A DNA stretch of 44,248 nucleotides from an uncultured bacterium (GCA_905215015.1 CAJMOS010000010.1:1-44248); one strand, 5' to 3'. Shown: positions 6,561 to 15,343, numbered from the stretch's first letter. A program made the numbers and translations. The notes: generated from the sequence alone by a model not told the origin.

Positions 6561-8204
6561 ATGAAAAAAGGAACAATGTGGATGCTAGGGGTTTTACTCT
6601 CAGTCTGTTTCATGGGGTGCACAAAAAATGCTCCTGAATCAAATGCTGACAACGCTACAATGCAAAGTACCGTCTCCGCACCAGTAGCAGAGACGAAACC
6701 AAGCATCCGACCTGCAAACGAGGTTGTGGTAGGTATTCCTGGTGAATATGGAGATCTTTCTCCGTTTGGAGGGAACTCTCAAGGAAGGAGCTACGTGAAA
6801 TACACGCTCTGGGAGACACTGGCAGTGTTCAACCAATTTGGACAGAGCTGGGACCGGATGGACTGGATTCTTGCGAAAGACATCAAGCCGGTCGACGACG
6901 TGACTACTGACATCGAAATCTATGACAACATCTATGATACAAATGGCAACCAGATTAAAGCGAGCGATGTCGTATGGAGTTACGAGCAGGCTGCCGCATG
7001 TGGCAAGTTCCCAAAGGTTACTAGCAACCTCAAGTCGATCGAGGCATTGGATGACTATCGCCTGCGCATGGTCATCAACAGTGATGGTCTCGGAGACCTA
7101 GAGTACATGCTAAGTTATGTTGCCATTGCCAGCAAAGCCTCTTACGATGCCTCCCCGGACAAGATGTCCAACCACCCTGTGACAACCGGCCCATATAAAG
7201 TAGAGGAATCGGTGCCAGGTTCTCGGCTTGTACTGGTGAAGAACGAGAACTACTGGCAGAAAGATGCGTCCAAACAAGCATACACCGCCAAACAGCCGGT
7301 CGACAAAATCACCTACAACGTAATCAAGGAGACGGCGCAAATGGCTATTGCTTTGGAGACTGGTGCCATCGATGTTGCAGCGAGCGTCGCTTCCAGCGAA
7401 ATTGACCGGTTCATGAATCCAGATGGAACTGGAAAAAAGGGGTATCTCGTAAAGAGTACTTATGGAGGCATGGCGGTCATGCTTGATTTCAACTGCGATC
7501 CGATTTCACCTCTATCCAACCAGTTGCTCAGGCAAGCGGTAAGTTATGCTATCGACCGCAAGGGCATTGTCGCTGGTGCTCTGCAAGGCAAAGGCGAGAC
7601 AATCGGTACACCCGGCACTCGTGCTAGCTCTGATTACAACCCGGAGTGGGATGCAATCGACTACCCGTATGACCCCGACAAGGCAAAGGGTCTTTTGAAG
7701 CAGGCCGGATATAAGGAAGGCCAACTGAAACTCCGCATCATGACCGAGCAGACTGCCGAACAGCCGCTTGTCGCACAACTGATTCAGGCTTACTTGTCCG
7801 ATGTCGGTATCGATGCTCAGGTTCTGACCTACGACAATGCGCTCTTCAGCCAGTACCGCTTCCAGCCTGACCAGTTCGATATGATGATTGGCATCATGGG
7901 AACCAGCGGATATGTCGTCGGTGCCTGGGATTTGCAATTCAATTCAGTCGGATCGAAGAGTGGTGGGGCTGCGGCATGTTTTGTCAAGGATCCAAAGTTG
8001 CAGCAGTTGCTTGAAGCTGCAAAAGGTAAGAAAACCCATTCTCCGGAGACCGTCGAAGCGTTCGCCTCCTACCAGCGTGAAATGGATTACGGCCTTGGTC
8101 TGTACTGCAAGTCCAGTTTCTCTGTTGCCAATGGCAAAATCACGGACATTGTTTGTCATCCGTTCGGCCATCTGATTACGAACGCTTGCACATTTGCAAA
8201 TTGA
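6561..8204 (+). CDS. Peptide/oligopeptide-type ABC transporter substrate-binding lipoprotein (SBP family 5)
   Basis: This 547-residue exported protein has a lipoprotein signal ending at FMGC (Cys about residue 20), then a Ser/Thr/Ala-rich linker and a large family 5 binding domain (EVVVGIPGEYGDLSPFGG at the start; RQAVSYAIDRKGIVAGALQG in the middle; DPDKAKGLLKQAGY and PLVAQLIQAYLSDVGIDAQV later). Family 5 proteins bind peptides but also nickel, haem, opines and oligosaccharides. The partner esterase hints at an acylated ligand. A GGGGGA ribosome-binding site precedes the ATG. A stem-loop follows the gene and may raise its mRNA level relative to the permeases. Confidence 0.9.
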   Translation: MKKGTMWMLGVLLSVCFMGCTKNAPESNADNATMQSTVSAPVAETKPSIRPANEVVVGIPGEYGDLSPFGGNSQGRSYVKYTLWETLAVFNQFGQSWDRMDWILAKDIKPVDDVTTDIEIYDNIYDTNGNQIKASDVVWSYEQAAACGKFPKVTSNLKSIEALDDYRLRMVINSDGLGDLEYMLSYVAIASKASYDASPDKMSNHPVTTGPYKVEESVPGSRLVLVKNENYWQKDASKQAYTAKQPVDKITYNVIKETAQMAIALETGAIDVAASVASSEIDRFMNPDGTGKKGYLVKSTYGGMAVMLDFNCDPISPLSNQLLRQAVSYAIDRKGIVAGALQGKGETIGTPGTRASSDYNPEWDAIDYPYDPDKAKGLLKQAGYKEGQLKLRIMTEQTAEQPLVAQLIQAYLSDVGIDAQVLTYDNALFSQYRFQPDQFDMMIGIMGTSGYVVGAWDLQFNSVGSKSGGAAACFVKDPKLQQLLEAAKGKKTHSPETVEAFASYQREMDYGLGLYCKSSFSVANGKITDIVCHPFGHLITNACTFAN

Positions 8205-8214
8205 GAATGTTTAT

Positions 8215-8240
8215 GCTGCTCCGGTCTTTGCCGGGGCGGC
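8215..8240 (+). terminator. Stem-loop between binding-protein and permease genes
   Basis: GCTGCTCCGG (8215-8224) pairs with CCGGGGCGGC (8231-8240) over 10 positions, including two G-U pairs, with loop TCTTTG. No T-run follows. It is more likely an mRNA-stabilising or partly terminating element inside the operon than a full stop. Confidence 0.6.
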
Positions 8241-8264
8241 TGTTGAGTAAAAAAGGATTGGAGT

Positions 8265-9209
8265 ATGTGGAGATACATAGGGAAACGGCTACTGTGGATG
8301 ATCCCAATAATCCTGTTGGTTGCCGTCTTGATTTTCGTCATCATGGATTTTGTCCCTGGGGATCCGGTGACCATCATGCTTGGAAGTTCGGCTACACAGG
8401 AGGAGATGGAAATTGCTCGTGAGGAAATGGGCCTTAACCGTCCATTCTTCATCCGTTTGGGAGAGTATCTGTACCGTGCTTTCCTTCGGCTTGACTTGGG
8501 AACTTCCTACCAGACATCCACACCTGTCATGCAGGAACTGGTACAAAGGTTCCCTAGGACATTGATCCTTTCGATTATCAGCATGCTGCTCGCCGTTGCA
8601 ATTGGCCTTCCTATCGGCATCTATGCGGCCATGCACCGCAACTCGGTCGCAGACCGATTTTCCATGCTGGTCTCGCTGATTGGTGTTTCCATGCCAAGCT
8701 TTTGGCTCGGATTGCTTCTCGTGCTTCTTTTTGCCTTGAAGCTCGGGCTGTTGCCTGCCTTTGGGGTGGGCGGAATCGCCTATTACATTCTGCCTGCCTT
8801 GTCAAATTCGTTCGGTGGGATTGCAGGTGTAGCCCGACAATCCCGTTCCTCTGTGCTTGATGTACTTAGAGCCGACTTCGTGACGACCGCCCGTGCGAAG
8901 GGGCTGAGCGAAAGGCAAATTCTCCTTAAACATATCATGCCTAATTCACTGATTCCGGTCATTACCTACGTCGGTTCGATTTTCGGTCGTATGCTCGGCG
9001 GAACTTTGGTTATCGAACAGGTTTTCTCGTTGCCAGGTATTGGAAACTACATGATTCTCGCAATCAACAACCGCGATTATCCGGCAGTGCAGGGATCGGT
9101 CATCTTTTGCGCCATAACCTTCAGCATCATCATGCTTTGTGTCGATTTGCTTTATGCGGCGATCGATCCTCGCATCAAAGCCCAATATGCCAGTGGCAAG
9201 AGGAGGTAG
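8265..9209 (+). CDS. ABC transporter permease, DppB/OppB type
   Basis: This 314-residue inner-membrane protein has about six membrane segments. It opens with MWRYIGKRLLWMIPIILLVAVLIFVIMDFVPGDPV, typical of the OppB/DppB family. The cytoplasmic EAA loop near the middle reads DFVTTARAKGLSERQILLKHIMPN, which docks on the ATPases. With the next gene it forms the translocation channel for the ligand delivered by the family 5 binding protein. An AAGGA ribosome-binding site lies at 8253-8257. Confidence 0.94.
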   Translation: MWRYIGKRLLWMIPIILLVAVLIFVIMDFVPGDPVTIMLGSSATQEEMEIAREEMGLNRPFFIRLGEYLYRAFLRLDLGTSYQTSTPVMQELVQRFPRTLILSIISMLLAVAIGLPIGIYAAMHRNSVADRFSMLVSLIGVSMPSFWLGLLLVLLFALKLGLLPAFGVGGIAYYILPALSNSFGGIAGVARQSRSSVLDVLRADFVTTARAKGLSERQILLKHIMPNSLIPVITYVGSIFGRMLGGTLVIEQVFSLPGIGNYMILAINNRDYPAVQGSVIFCAITFSIIMLCVDLLYAAIDPRIKAQYASGKRR

Positions 9210-9212
9210 ACA

Positions 9213-10070
9213 ATGGCTCGTGCAAAAAGAAATACTGCAACCAGCATCGTGATGAGGCGGTTGCTTTCCGACAAGTCAACGGTGGTGGGGCTGCTTATTC
9301 TGATTTTGTTGGTGCTTATGGCGATATTCGCTCCGCTGATCGCCCCCTATTCATTCAAGAAAATAAATCCGACCATTGCGTTCCAAGGCCCAACAATGGC
9401 TCACCCGTTTGGAACCGACGAGTTGGGACGAGATGTCCTTTCAAGAATCATGTACGGAGCCCGCTGGTCGCTTGCAGTCGGTTTCCTCTCGATGATCATG
9501 AGCGCCGTCTGCGGTATGTTCCTTGGCGCCATCGCTGGCTACTTTGGAGGAAAGGTGGACAACCTTATCATGCGATGCATGGATGTCCTGCAGTCCTTTC
9601 CTCAGCTCTTGCTTGCCATTGTAATCTCCGCAGCATTGGGCTCAGGCTTGGATAAGTGCGTAATCGCTCTCGGGGTTTCTGGCATTCCGGTTTTCTCTCG
9701 ACACATGCGTGCGAGCATCATGTCGATCAAGGACTTGGAGTATGTAGAGGCAGCTGTCTCAATCGACTGCACCGATGCGCGGATTATCATCCACCACATC
9801 ATTCCCAACGCACTATCTCCGATTCTCGTGCAGGCTTCGCTCTCGATAGCAGCTTGTATCCTGTCTGCAGCCGCTCTGAGCTTCATAGGCCTAGGTGTAC
9901 AGCCTCCGACCCCAGAATGGGGCGCGATGCTTTCCGCAGGAAGAAACTACATCCGAGATTATCCGCATCTTGTATTGTTTCCCGGCATTTTCATCATGGT
10001 GACCGTACTTTCCTTGAACATGGTTGGTGACGCACTGCGTGATGCATTGGATCCGAAACTGAAGGATTGA
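9213..10070 (+). CDS. ABC transporter permease, DppC/OppC type
   Basis: This 285-residue membrane protein is the second half of the import channel. The family-typical N-terminus has a first membrane segment followed by APYSFKKINPTIAFQGPTMAHPFGTDELGRDVLSRIMYGARWSL. The EAA loop reads DLEYVEAAVSIDCTDARIIIHHIIPN. The C-terminus ends VVTLSLNMVGDALRDALDPKLKD-like (here VTVLSLNMVGDALRDALDPK). An AGGAGG ribosome-binding site lies 6 bases upstream, and the gene begins 3 bases after the preceding stop. Confidence 0.94.
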   Translation: MARAKRNTATSIVMRRLLSDKSTVVGLLILILLVLMAIFAPLIAPYSFKKINPTIAFQGPTMAHPFGTDELGRDVLSRIMYGARWSLAVGFLSMIMSAVCGMFLGAIAGYFGGKVDNLIMRCMDVLQSFPQLLLAIVISAALGSGLDKCVIALGVSGIPVFSRHMRASIMSIKDLEYVEAAVSIDCTDARIIIHHIIPNALSPILVQASLSIAACILSAAALSFIGLGVQPPTPEWGAMLSAGRNYIRDYPHLVLFPGIFIMVTVLSLNMVGDALRDALDPKLKD

Positions 10071-10086
10071 GAAGGAGCTTGCCTGT

Positions 10087-11055
10087 ATGAACGAACCATT
10101 GTTAGAAGTAAAAGATTTGGTAGTGGAGTACAGTTCTGGAAAGAAGGCGGTGCATGCCGTCAATGGGATTTCTCTATCCCTGGCTGTCGGACAGACCCTC
10201 GGCTTAGTAGGGGAGACTGGTGCAGGTAAAACCACGATTGCAAAGTCAATTCTGCGAATCCTTCCAGCCCCGCAAGGTACTGTGAAGCACGGCAGCATTC
10301 TATTCCATGGCAAGAACCTGCTAGAGATGGACAAGGAAGAAATCCGTAGCGTGCGTGGAGGGAAGATTTCAATGATTTTCCAGGATCCGATGACAAGCCT
10401 GAATCCAGTCATGCGTGTCATTGATCAGATTGCCGAGGGCATACGGGTACATCAAGCCGTTTCCAAGGCAGAATCGGAAAGACTTGCAGTCAAGATGCTC
10501 AATATGGTCGGCATCTCGACCGATCGGGCGTATGACTATCCCCATCAGTTCTCAGGTGGCATGAAACAACGTGTTGTCATTGCCATGGCTCTTTCTTGTG
10601 AACCCGAACTGCTCCTTGCCGATGAACCGACTACTGCTCTTGATGTTACCATCCAGGCTCAAGTTCTCGAGCTGATTGGCAAACTGAAGCAGGACTACAA
10701 GACCAGCCTGTTGATGATTACCCATGACCTCGGCGTTGTCGCAGAGGTGTGTGACTACGTCGCCGTCATTTATGCTGGAAGAATCGTGGAATACGGTACC
10801 AAACTGGCAGTATTCGACCATCCTTCTCATCCATATACGGTTGGGCTCTTCAATTCTATTCCGGACCTTCAGAAGGACGTGGACAGACTCAGTCCAATCA
10901 AAGGACTGCCACCTGATCCGACGAACTTGCCGAAGGGTTGCCCTTTCTCGCCCCGTTGCCCGTTTGCATCCGAGGCATGTCACAGGGAAGTTCCTCTGTT
11001 AAAGGCGTTGAAAGAAGATTCAACTCATTATTGTCGTTGTGTAAGGGAGGCGTAG
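10087..11055 (+). CDS. ABC transporter ATP-binding protein, DppD/OppD type
   Basis: This 322-residue cytoplasmic ATPase powers the importer. Walker A is GETGAGKTT (residues ~41-49), the signature is QFSGGMKQRVVIAMAL, and Walker B is LLLADEPTTALD, followed by the switch His in LLMITHDLGVVAEVC. The C-terminal region has the Cys-rich motif CPFSPRCPFASEACH that in this subfamily often holds an iron-sulfur cluster or stabilises the dimer. An AAGGAG ribosome-binding site lies upstream. It pairs with the DppF-type ATPase that follows. Confidence 0.94.
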   Translation: MNEPLLEVKDLVVEYSSGKKAVHAVNGISLSLAVGQTLGLVGETGAGKTTIAKSILRILPAPQGTVKHGSILFHGKNLLEMDKEEIRSVRGGKISMIFQDPMTSLNPVMRVIDQIAEGIRVHQAVSKAESERLAVKMLNMVGISTDRAYDYPHQFSGGMKQRVVIAMALSCEPELLLADEPTTALDVTIQAQVLELIGKLKQDYKTSLLMITHDLGVVAEVCDYVAVIYAGRIVEYGTKLAVFDHPSHPYTVGLFNSIPDLQKDVDRLSPIKGLPPDPTNLPKGCPFSPRCPFASEACHREVPLLKALKEDSTHYCRCVREA

Positions 11056-11059
11056 TGAT

Positions 11060-12022
11060 ATGGCGGCATTGATTGAACTGCAGCATCTGAAGAAATATTT
11101 CAAGACCCCGACGGGTGTCTTGCACGCCGTCGATGATGTGTCGTTCTCCATCGAAGAAGGGAAAACTCTTGGAGTGGTCGGGGAATCCGGATGTGGCAAA
11201 AGCACTCTCGGCCGGACGATAATACATCTTCTGGAGAGTACTGACGGAAAGATTCTGTTCGAAGGAAAGGACGTGACCCACGTGGACAAGAAGCGGTTAC
11301 ACGTGCTACGTCAGGAGATGCAAATCATTTTTCAGGATCCTTATTCCTCGTTAAATCCACGGATGACGGTCCGCGACACTATCAAGGAACCCTTGATGCT
11401 TTCCGGACGGTATGTAAAGAACGAGTTGAATCAGGAGGTGGACAGGCTGATGGAGATGGTTGGCATCGAGCAGCGTCTTGCTGACTCTTATTCCCATGAG
11501 CTTGATGGTGGACGCCGGCAACGCGTCGGAATTGGCAGAGCGCTTGCCATGCACCCGAAGTTCATTGTCTGCGACGAGCCTGTCTCTGCTCTCGACGTCT
11601 CCATCCAGGCCCAGGTCCTCAACTTGTTGATGGACCTGCAGGAAAAGACCGGCATCGCCTACCTGTTCGTTACTCACAATCTTTCGGTTGTGCGGCATAT
11701 TTCGGATGACATCTGTGTCATGTATTTGGGACAGGTGGTGGAGAAGTGTCCTACCAAAAAACTTTTCAAACACCCACAGCATCCGTATACCCAGGCACTC
11801 CTTTCGGCAATCCCCTCGACCGATGTCCATCATCGGCAGCAACGGATTATTTTGAAAGGAGAGCTCACCAGTCCAATCAACCCTTCACCAGGTTGCCGGT
11901 TCTTTTCTCGCTGTCTGTACGCCTGCGATGCATGCCGTGAGCCCCAGCATCTCAAGGAATTGGAGGAAAACCATTTTGTCGCATGCTGCAGGGCTGAAGA
12001 ATTGCCAGAGGTTGGGGGATGA
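11060..12022 (+). CDS. ABC transporter ATP-binding protein, DppF/OppF type
   Basis: This 320-residue partner ATPase has Walker A GESGCGKSTLGR, signature SHELDGGRRQRVGIGRAL (Asp-Gly-Gly-Arg in place of the usual Ser-Gly-Gly-Gln, a variant known in some DppF proteins), Walker B FIVCDEPVSALDVS and switch His in YLFVTHNLSVVRHIS. A C-terminal Cys cluster (CRFFSRCLYACDAC) is present. A GGGAGG ribosome-binding site at 11045-11050 precedes it. Its TGA overlaps the ATG of the MFS gene (12019-12022). Confidence 0.94.
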   Translation: MAALIELQHLKKYFKTPTGVLHAVDDVSFSIEEGKTLGVVGESGCGKSTLGRTIIHLLESTDGKILFEGKDVTHVDKKRLHVLRQEMQIIFQDPYSSLNPRMTVRDTIKEPLMLSGRYVKNELNQEVDRLMEMVGIEQRLADSYSHELDGGRRQRVGIGRALAMHPKFIVCDEPVSALDVSIQAQVLNLLMDLQEKTGIAYLFVTHNLSVVRHISDDICVMYLGQVVEKCPTKKLFKHPQHPYTQALLSAIPSTDVHHRQQRIILKGELTSPINPSPGCRFFSRCLYACDACREPQHLKELEENHFVACCRAEELPEVGG

Positions 12023-13215
12023 ATGCAATGGAAAATATCCAGAAAGAACCGACTGTCATCTGGAACCGCGGGTTCATAAGCGTATTCTTTGTGAACATGA
12101 TGATGTTCTTCGGCCAGCAGATAACGAATGTGTTGGTACCGAAGTACACATATGCGATTGGTGGGTCACCTATGATGGTGGGCTTCATCGCAAGCTCTTT
12201 TGCTTATACGGCTCTATTGCTCAAGGTGTTCGCAGCCCCTGCCATCGACACATTCAACAAGAAGGTGATTCTCGGCATTGCCATCTTCACGATGGCTTTT
12301 GCCTATCTGGGCTATAGCTCCTCGCGTTCTATTCCCTCTGTATTGGCTTTCCGGCTCATCCAAGGCGCTGGACAGGCTTTTTCGGCAACATGTTGTCTTG
12401 CCCTCGCTACTGACATGCTTCCCCGTAACAAGATTGGTACCGGTATTGGATACTATTCGGTCGCTCAAGCCATCTGCCAGTCCATAGGTCCTTCGGTAGG
12501 ACTTGCTATGGTGGGACATGTAGGTTATCGCATAACTTTTGTATTTTGCGCCTGCGTTATGGTTGTTGCTGCAATTATGGCGCTGAGGTTGCATACCAAC
12601 TTCGTACGTACAAAAAAATTTTCCATCCGCCTCAATGGCATTGTTGCGAAGGAAGCCATCGTTCCTGCTTTTCTGATGTTCTTCCTTTGCATGGCATACT
12701 ACAATGTGACCGCATTCTTGGTTATTTATGCGGAGATTCAGGGGATAAAAGGCAATGTAGGGTTCTTTTTCACTGTCTACGCTATTACCTTGCTCTTCTC
12801 TCGTCCATTGGTCGGAAGGATGTCTGACCGGTATGGCACAGTGAAGGTTCTGATTCCCGCCATGCTTTGTTTCGCCTGTGCGTTCATCCTGATTGGCGTC
12901 GCCCATTCTCTGACGACGTTGCTCATCGCCGCATTTGTCTCGGCATTCGGTTACGGAGCATGCCAACCGGCGGTACAGACGCTATGCATGAAAAGCGTGC
13001 CAAGGGAAAAACGTGGTGCAGGCAGCACGACCAACTACATCGGGCAGGATGCAGGAAATCTTGTCGGTCCTATAGTCGCAGGGTTGGTGATCGAGCATTT
13101 TGGCTACCACATGATGTGGTTCGTGATGATCATTCCGGTCATCATCGCCATGGGTATCGTATTGGTCGATCGGGCTTCGATTACTGCACATACGGCACAA
13201 AAGCAATCAGTTTAA
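12019..13215 (+). CDS. Major facilitator superfamily transporter
   Basis: This 398-residue membrane protein has about 12 hydrophobic segments. The MFS signatures are a cytoplasmic loop GRMSDRYGTVKVLIP between the halves, FRLIQGAGQAFSATCCLALATDMLPRNKIGTGIGYY in the N-half and AFGYGACQPAVQTLCMKSVPREKRGAGSTTNYIGQDAGN in the C-half. It is the last gene of the esterase-Dpp operon, coupled to dppF by an ATGA overlap. It may export a breakdown product or excess substrate, or take up a related compound; direction and substrate are not visible. A short stem-loop terminator follows. Confidence 0.88.
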   Translation: MNAMENIQKEPTVIWNRGFISVFFVNMMMFFGQQITNVLVPKYTYAIGGSPMMVGFIASSFAYTALLLKVFAAPAIDTFNKKVILGIAIFTMAFAYLGYSSSRSIPSVLAFRLIQGAGQAFSATCCLALATDMLPRNKIGTGIGYYSVAQAICQSIGPSVGLAMVGHVGYRITFVFCACVMVVAAIMALRLHTNFVRTKKFSIRLNGIVAKEAIVPAFLMFFLCMAYYNVTAFLVIYAEIQGIKGNVGFFFTVYAITLLFSRPLVGRMSDRYGTVKVLIPAMLCFACAFILIGVAHSLTTLLIAAFVSAFGYGACQPAVQTLCMKSVPREKRGAGSTTNYIGQDAGNLVGPIVAGLVIEHFGYHMMWFVMIIPVIIAMGIVLVDRASITAHTAQKQSV

Positions 13216-13219
13216 AAAA

Positions 13220-13245
13220 TCTGGATGTTGATCATCCAGAATTTT
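13220..13245 (+). terminator. Stem-loop terminator after the MFS gene
   Basis: TCTGGATG (13220-13227) pairs perfectly with CATCCAGA (13233-13240) across a 5-base loop. An A-run lies before it and ATTTT after, consistent with a modest intrinsic terminator usable in either direction. Confidence 0.6.
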
Positions 13246-13537
13246 GCTAAAACCAAAATCTTGGAGGTTTTTCTTCCCAGTATGGATGAACCATGGCCAT
13301 TCCGGAGTTAAACCTTTTGGAGAGAAGGTTTGCCTGTAGGTATGGGAAATTCCTTTTTTCCATCTCCAATCCAAGGAGGGAGTAGGAAATCTCCTTCCCC
13401 CAAAAGGGGAGCCATGCATACGAGAGGAAACTCTAGTACCATTGGTGCGCCAATGGTACTGTGCGGATGGTGTGCATTTTCTGTTGCAAATGAGTCGCTT
13501 GATTCGAAAAAAAGTGGTTCACCTCCCTTTTTAGGGG
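13246..13537. other. Hairpin-rich non-coding region upstream of guaB
   Basis: About 290 bases hold no convincing gene but several inverted repeats: AAACCTT/AAGGTTT (13310-13331); a nested ATTCCT/AGGAAAT with CTCC/GGAG (13349-13390); a competing CTCC..CCCC/GGGGAG (13391-13411); AGAG-GAAA-CTCT (13423-13434); and a perfect 11-bp stem with a TGCG loop (13435-13460). Short open frames here have no ribosome-binding site or recognisable product. The role is unknown; possibilities are a small RNA, an operator cluster or remnants of a mobile repeat. Confidence 0.55.
13435..13460. repeat. Perfect 11-bp inverted repeat with 4-base loop
   Basis: AGTACCATTGG and CCAATGGTACT flank TGCG. It is the strongest hairpin in the guaB upstream region and has no T-run, so it is not a simple terminator. 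It could be an operator or an RNA structure. Confidence 0.75.
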
Positions 13538-13567
13538 TTGAGTTGTTTGGAACAATAGGATTATAAA
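13538..13567 (+). promoter_or_regulatory. guaB promoter
   Basis: TTGAGT (13538-13543) is 18 bases from TATAAA (13562-13567). Transcription would start near 13574, giving a ~19-base leader that carries the GGAGG ribosome-binding site. The structured region upstream is therefore probably outside the mRNA if this promoter is used. Confidence 0.55.
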
Positions 13568-13592
13568 TTTCGCTAATCACATGGAGGATAGC

Positions 13593-15110
13593 ATGGCATA
13601 TTATTTTGATGAACCTTCCCACACGTTTGGCGAGTATCTGCTGGTCCCTGGCTTCACGAGCCGGGATTGTGTTCCTTCGAACGTCTCCTTGAAAACCCCG
13701 ATCGTGAAATACAAGAAGGGTGGGTCTCCCTCCATGTCCCTGAACATCCCGATGGTCAGCGCAGCCATGCAGAGCGTCAGCGGGGAGAAGATGGCCGAGG
13801 CTCTGGCGCGCGAGGGCGGTCTTTCTTTCATTTATTGCTCCCAGTCCATCGAGGACGAGGCCGCGATGGTAGCCCGTGTCAAGGCGTTCAAGGCCGGTTT
13901 TGTCCCGAGCGACTCCAATATCCGCCCGGATCAGTGTCTGGCCGACATCATCGAGCTGAAGGAGAAACATGGCCACTCGACCATCGCGGTGACCGAGGAC
14001 GGGTCTCCCAACGGAAAGCTCTGTGGCGTCGTCACCAGCCGCGACTGGAGACCGAGCCGGATGAGCCTGGACTGCAAGGTCGCTTCCTTCATGACCCCGC
14101 TTTCCAAACTGGTCTACGCCAAGGAACCGATCACCCTGAGCGAGGCGAACGACATCCTCTGGGACCACAAGCTGAACAGCCTTCCCATTGTGGACGACCA
14201 GATGCACTTGAAGTACTTTGTCTTCCGCAAGGACTACGACAGCCACAAGGAGAACCCGAACGAACTGCTTGACGAGCACAAGCGTTACATGGTGGGTGCC
14301 GCCATCAACAGCCGCGACTATAAGGAACGTGTGCCTGCCCTGGTCAATGCGGGGGCCGACATCCTCTGCATTGATTCCTCGGAAGGTTACAGCCAATGGC
14401 AGGCCGACACCCTTGCCTGGATCCGCGCCACCTATGGAGACAAGGTGAAGGTGGGAGCCGGCAATGTCGTCGACGCCGAGGGTTTCCGCTATCTTGCCGA
14501 CTGTGGAGCCGATTTCATCAAAATCGGTATCGGTGGCGGCTCGATTTGCATCACCCGGGAGACCAAGGGAATCGGACGCGGCCAGGCGACCGCTGTCATC
14601 GACGTCGCACGCGCCCGCGACAAATACTGTGAGGAGAAGGGCGTCTACATCCCTATCTGCTCCGATGGTGGCGTCGTCCTTGACTACCATGTCACCCTGG
14701 CTCTCGCCATGGGCGCCGACTTCATCATGCTGGGCCGGTACTTCGCCCGGTTCGACGAGAGCCCGACCGAGAAGGTGACCGTCGGGGGCTCCTACATGAA
14801 GGAGTACTGGGGCGAAGGTTCCGCCCGCGCCCGCAACTGGCAGCGCTACGACATGGGAGGCAAAGGGGGAAAGCTCTCCTTTGTCGAGGGTGTCGACTCC
14901 TACGTGCCGTATGCCGGCGCACTGAAGGACAACGTGCAGATGACGCTGAGCAAGGTGAGGAGCACCATGTGCAACTGTGGCTGCCTCTCGATCAAAGAGC
15001 TGCAGAAGAACGCCAAGCTGACGCTGGTCAGCGCCACCAGCATCGTCGAGGGCGGTGCGCACGACGTGCTCCTGAAGGACAACAACACCTCCACCCAGAC
15101 GGGGAGATGA
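13593..15110 (+). CDS. guaB: Inosine-5'-monophosphate dehydrogenase
   Basis: This 505-residue enzyme oxidises IMP to XMP with NAD, the committed step of GMP synthesis. The (beta/alpha)8 barrel carries the catalytic loop IGIGGGSICITRETKGIGRG with the nucleophile at Cys319, and the mobile flap Arg-Tyr in SARARNWQRYDMGGKGGK. A CBS pair (~residues 100-220) interrupts the barrel. The loop 'GGGSICITRE.KGIGRGQATA' matches the divergent type I know from Tritrichomonas foetus rather than the common GPGSICTTR type. The start at 13593 is preferred over an in-frame ATG at 13581 because GGAGG (13583-13587) sits at the right distance. A strong terminator follows. Confidence 0.96.
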   Translation: MAYYFDEPSHTFGEYLLVPGFTSRDCVPSNVSLKTPIVKYKKGGSPSMSLNIPMVSAAMQSVSGEKMAEALAREGGLSFIYCSQSIEDEAAMVARVKAFKAGFVPSDSNIRPDQCLADIIELKEKHGHSTIAVTEDGSPNGKLCGVVTSRDWRPSRMSLDCKVASFMTPLSKLVYAKEPITLSEANDILWDHKLNSLPIVDDQMHLKYFVFRKDYDSHKENPNELLDEHKRYMVGAAINSRDYKERVPALVNAGADILCIDSSEGYSQWQADTLAWIRATYGDKVKVGAGNVVDAEGFRYLADCGADFIKIGIGGGSICITRETKGIGRGQATAVIDVARARDKYCEEKGVYIPICSDGGVVLDYHVTLALAMGADFIMLGRYFARFDESPTEKVTVGGSYMKEYWGEGSARARNWQRYDMGGKGGKLSFVEGVDSYVPYAGALKDNVQMTLSKVRSTMCNCGCLSIKELQKNAKLTLVSATSIVEGGAHDVLLKDNNTSTQTGR

Positions 15111-15132
15111 CAGGAATCCTCATGGTCCAAGG

Positions 15133-15162
15133 AAGGGGAGGTGCAACGCCTCCCCTTTTTTT
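15133..15162 (+). terminator. Intrinsic terminator after guaB
   Basis: GGGGAGG (15135-15141) pairs with CCTCCCC (15149-15155) across a 7-base loop, followed by seven T. It is a textbook Rho-independent terminator. Confidence 0.92.
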
Positions 15163-15343
15163 GTCGCGGCGGAAAAGGCTTCGCTCCAGAACCTTTCTTT
15201 CCTTGCCGTCCAGATGATACGTCCGAAAAAGTTCGCGCGAAAAAACCGACAGAGGGCATACGGTTCCAGTCTCCTTTCCGATTGCATATCGCTGAGTAAT
15301 ATCCAAGAGATGAGAAAAATATGTATAAATATGCATAAACACA

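Noticed and set aside
11060..12022. LDGGRRQR signature in DppF as a defective ATPase
   Set aside because: This variant occurs in intact DppF-type proteins as far as I recall, and all other motifs are normal.
13330..13566. A 78-codon frame in the guaB upstream region
   Set aside because: It runs through multiple inverted repeats, has low-complexity unlikely protein content and no ribosome-binding site.
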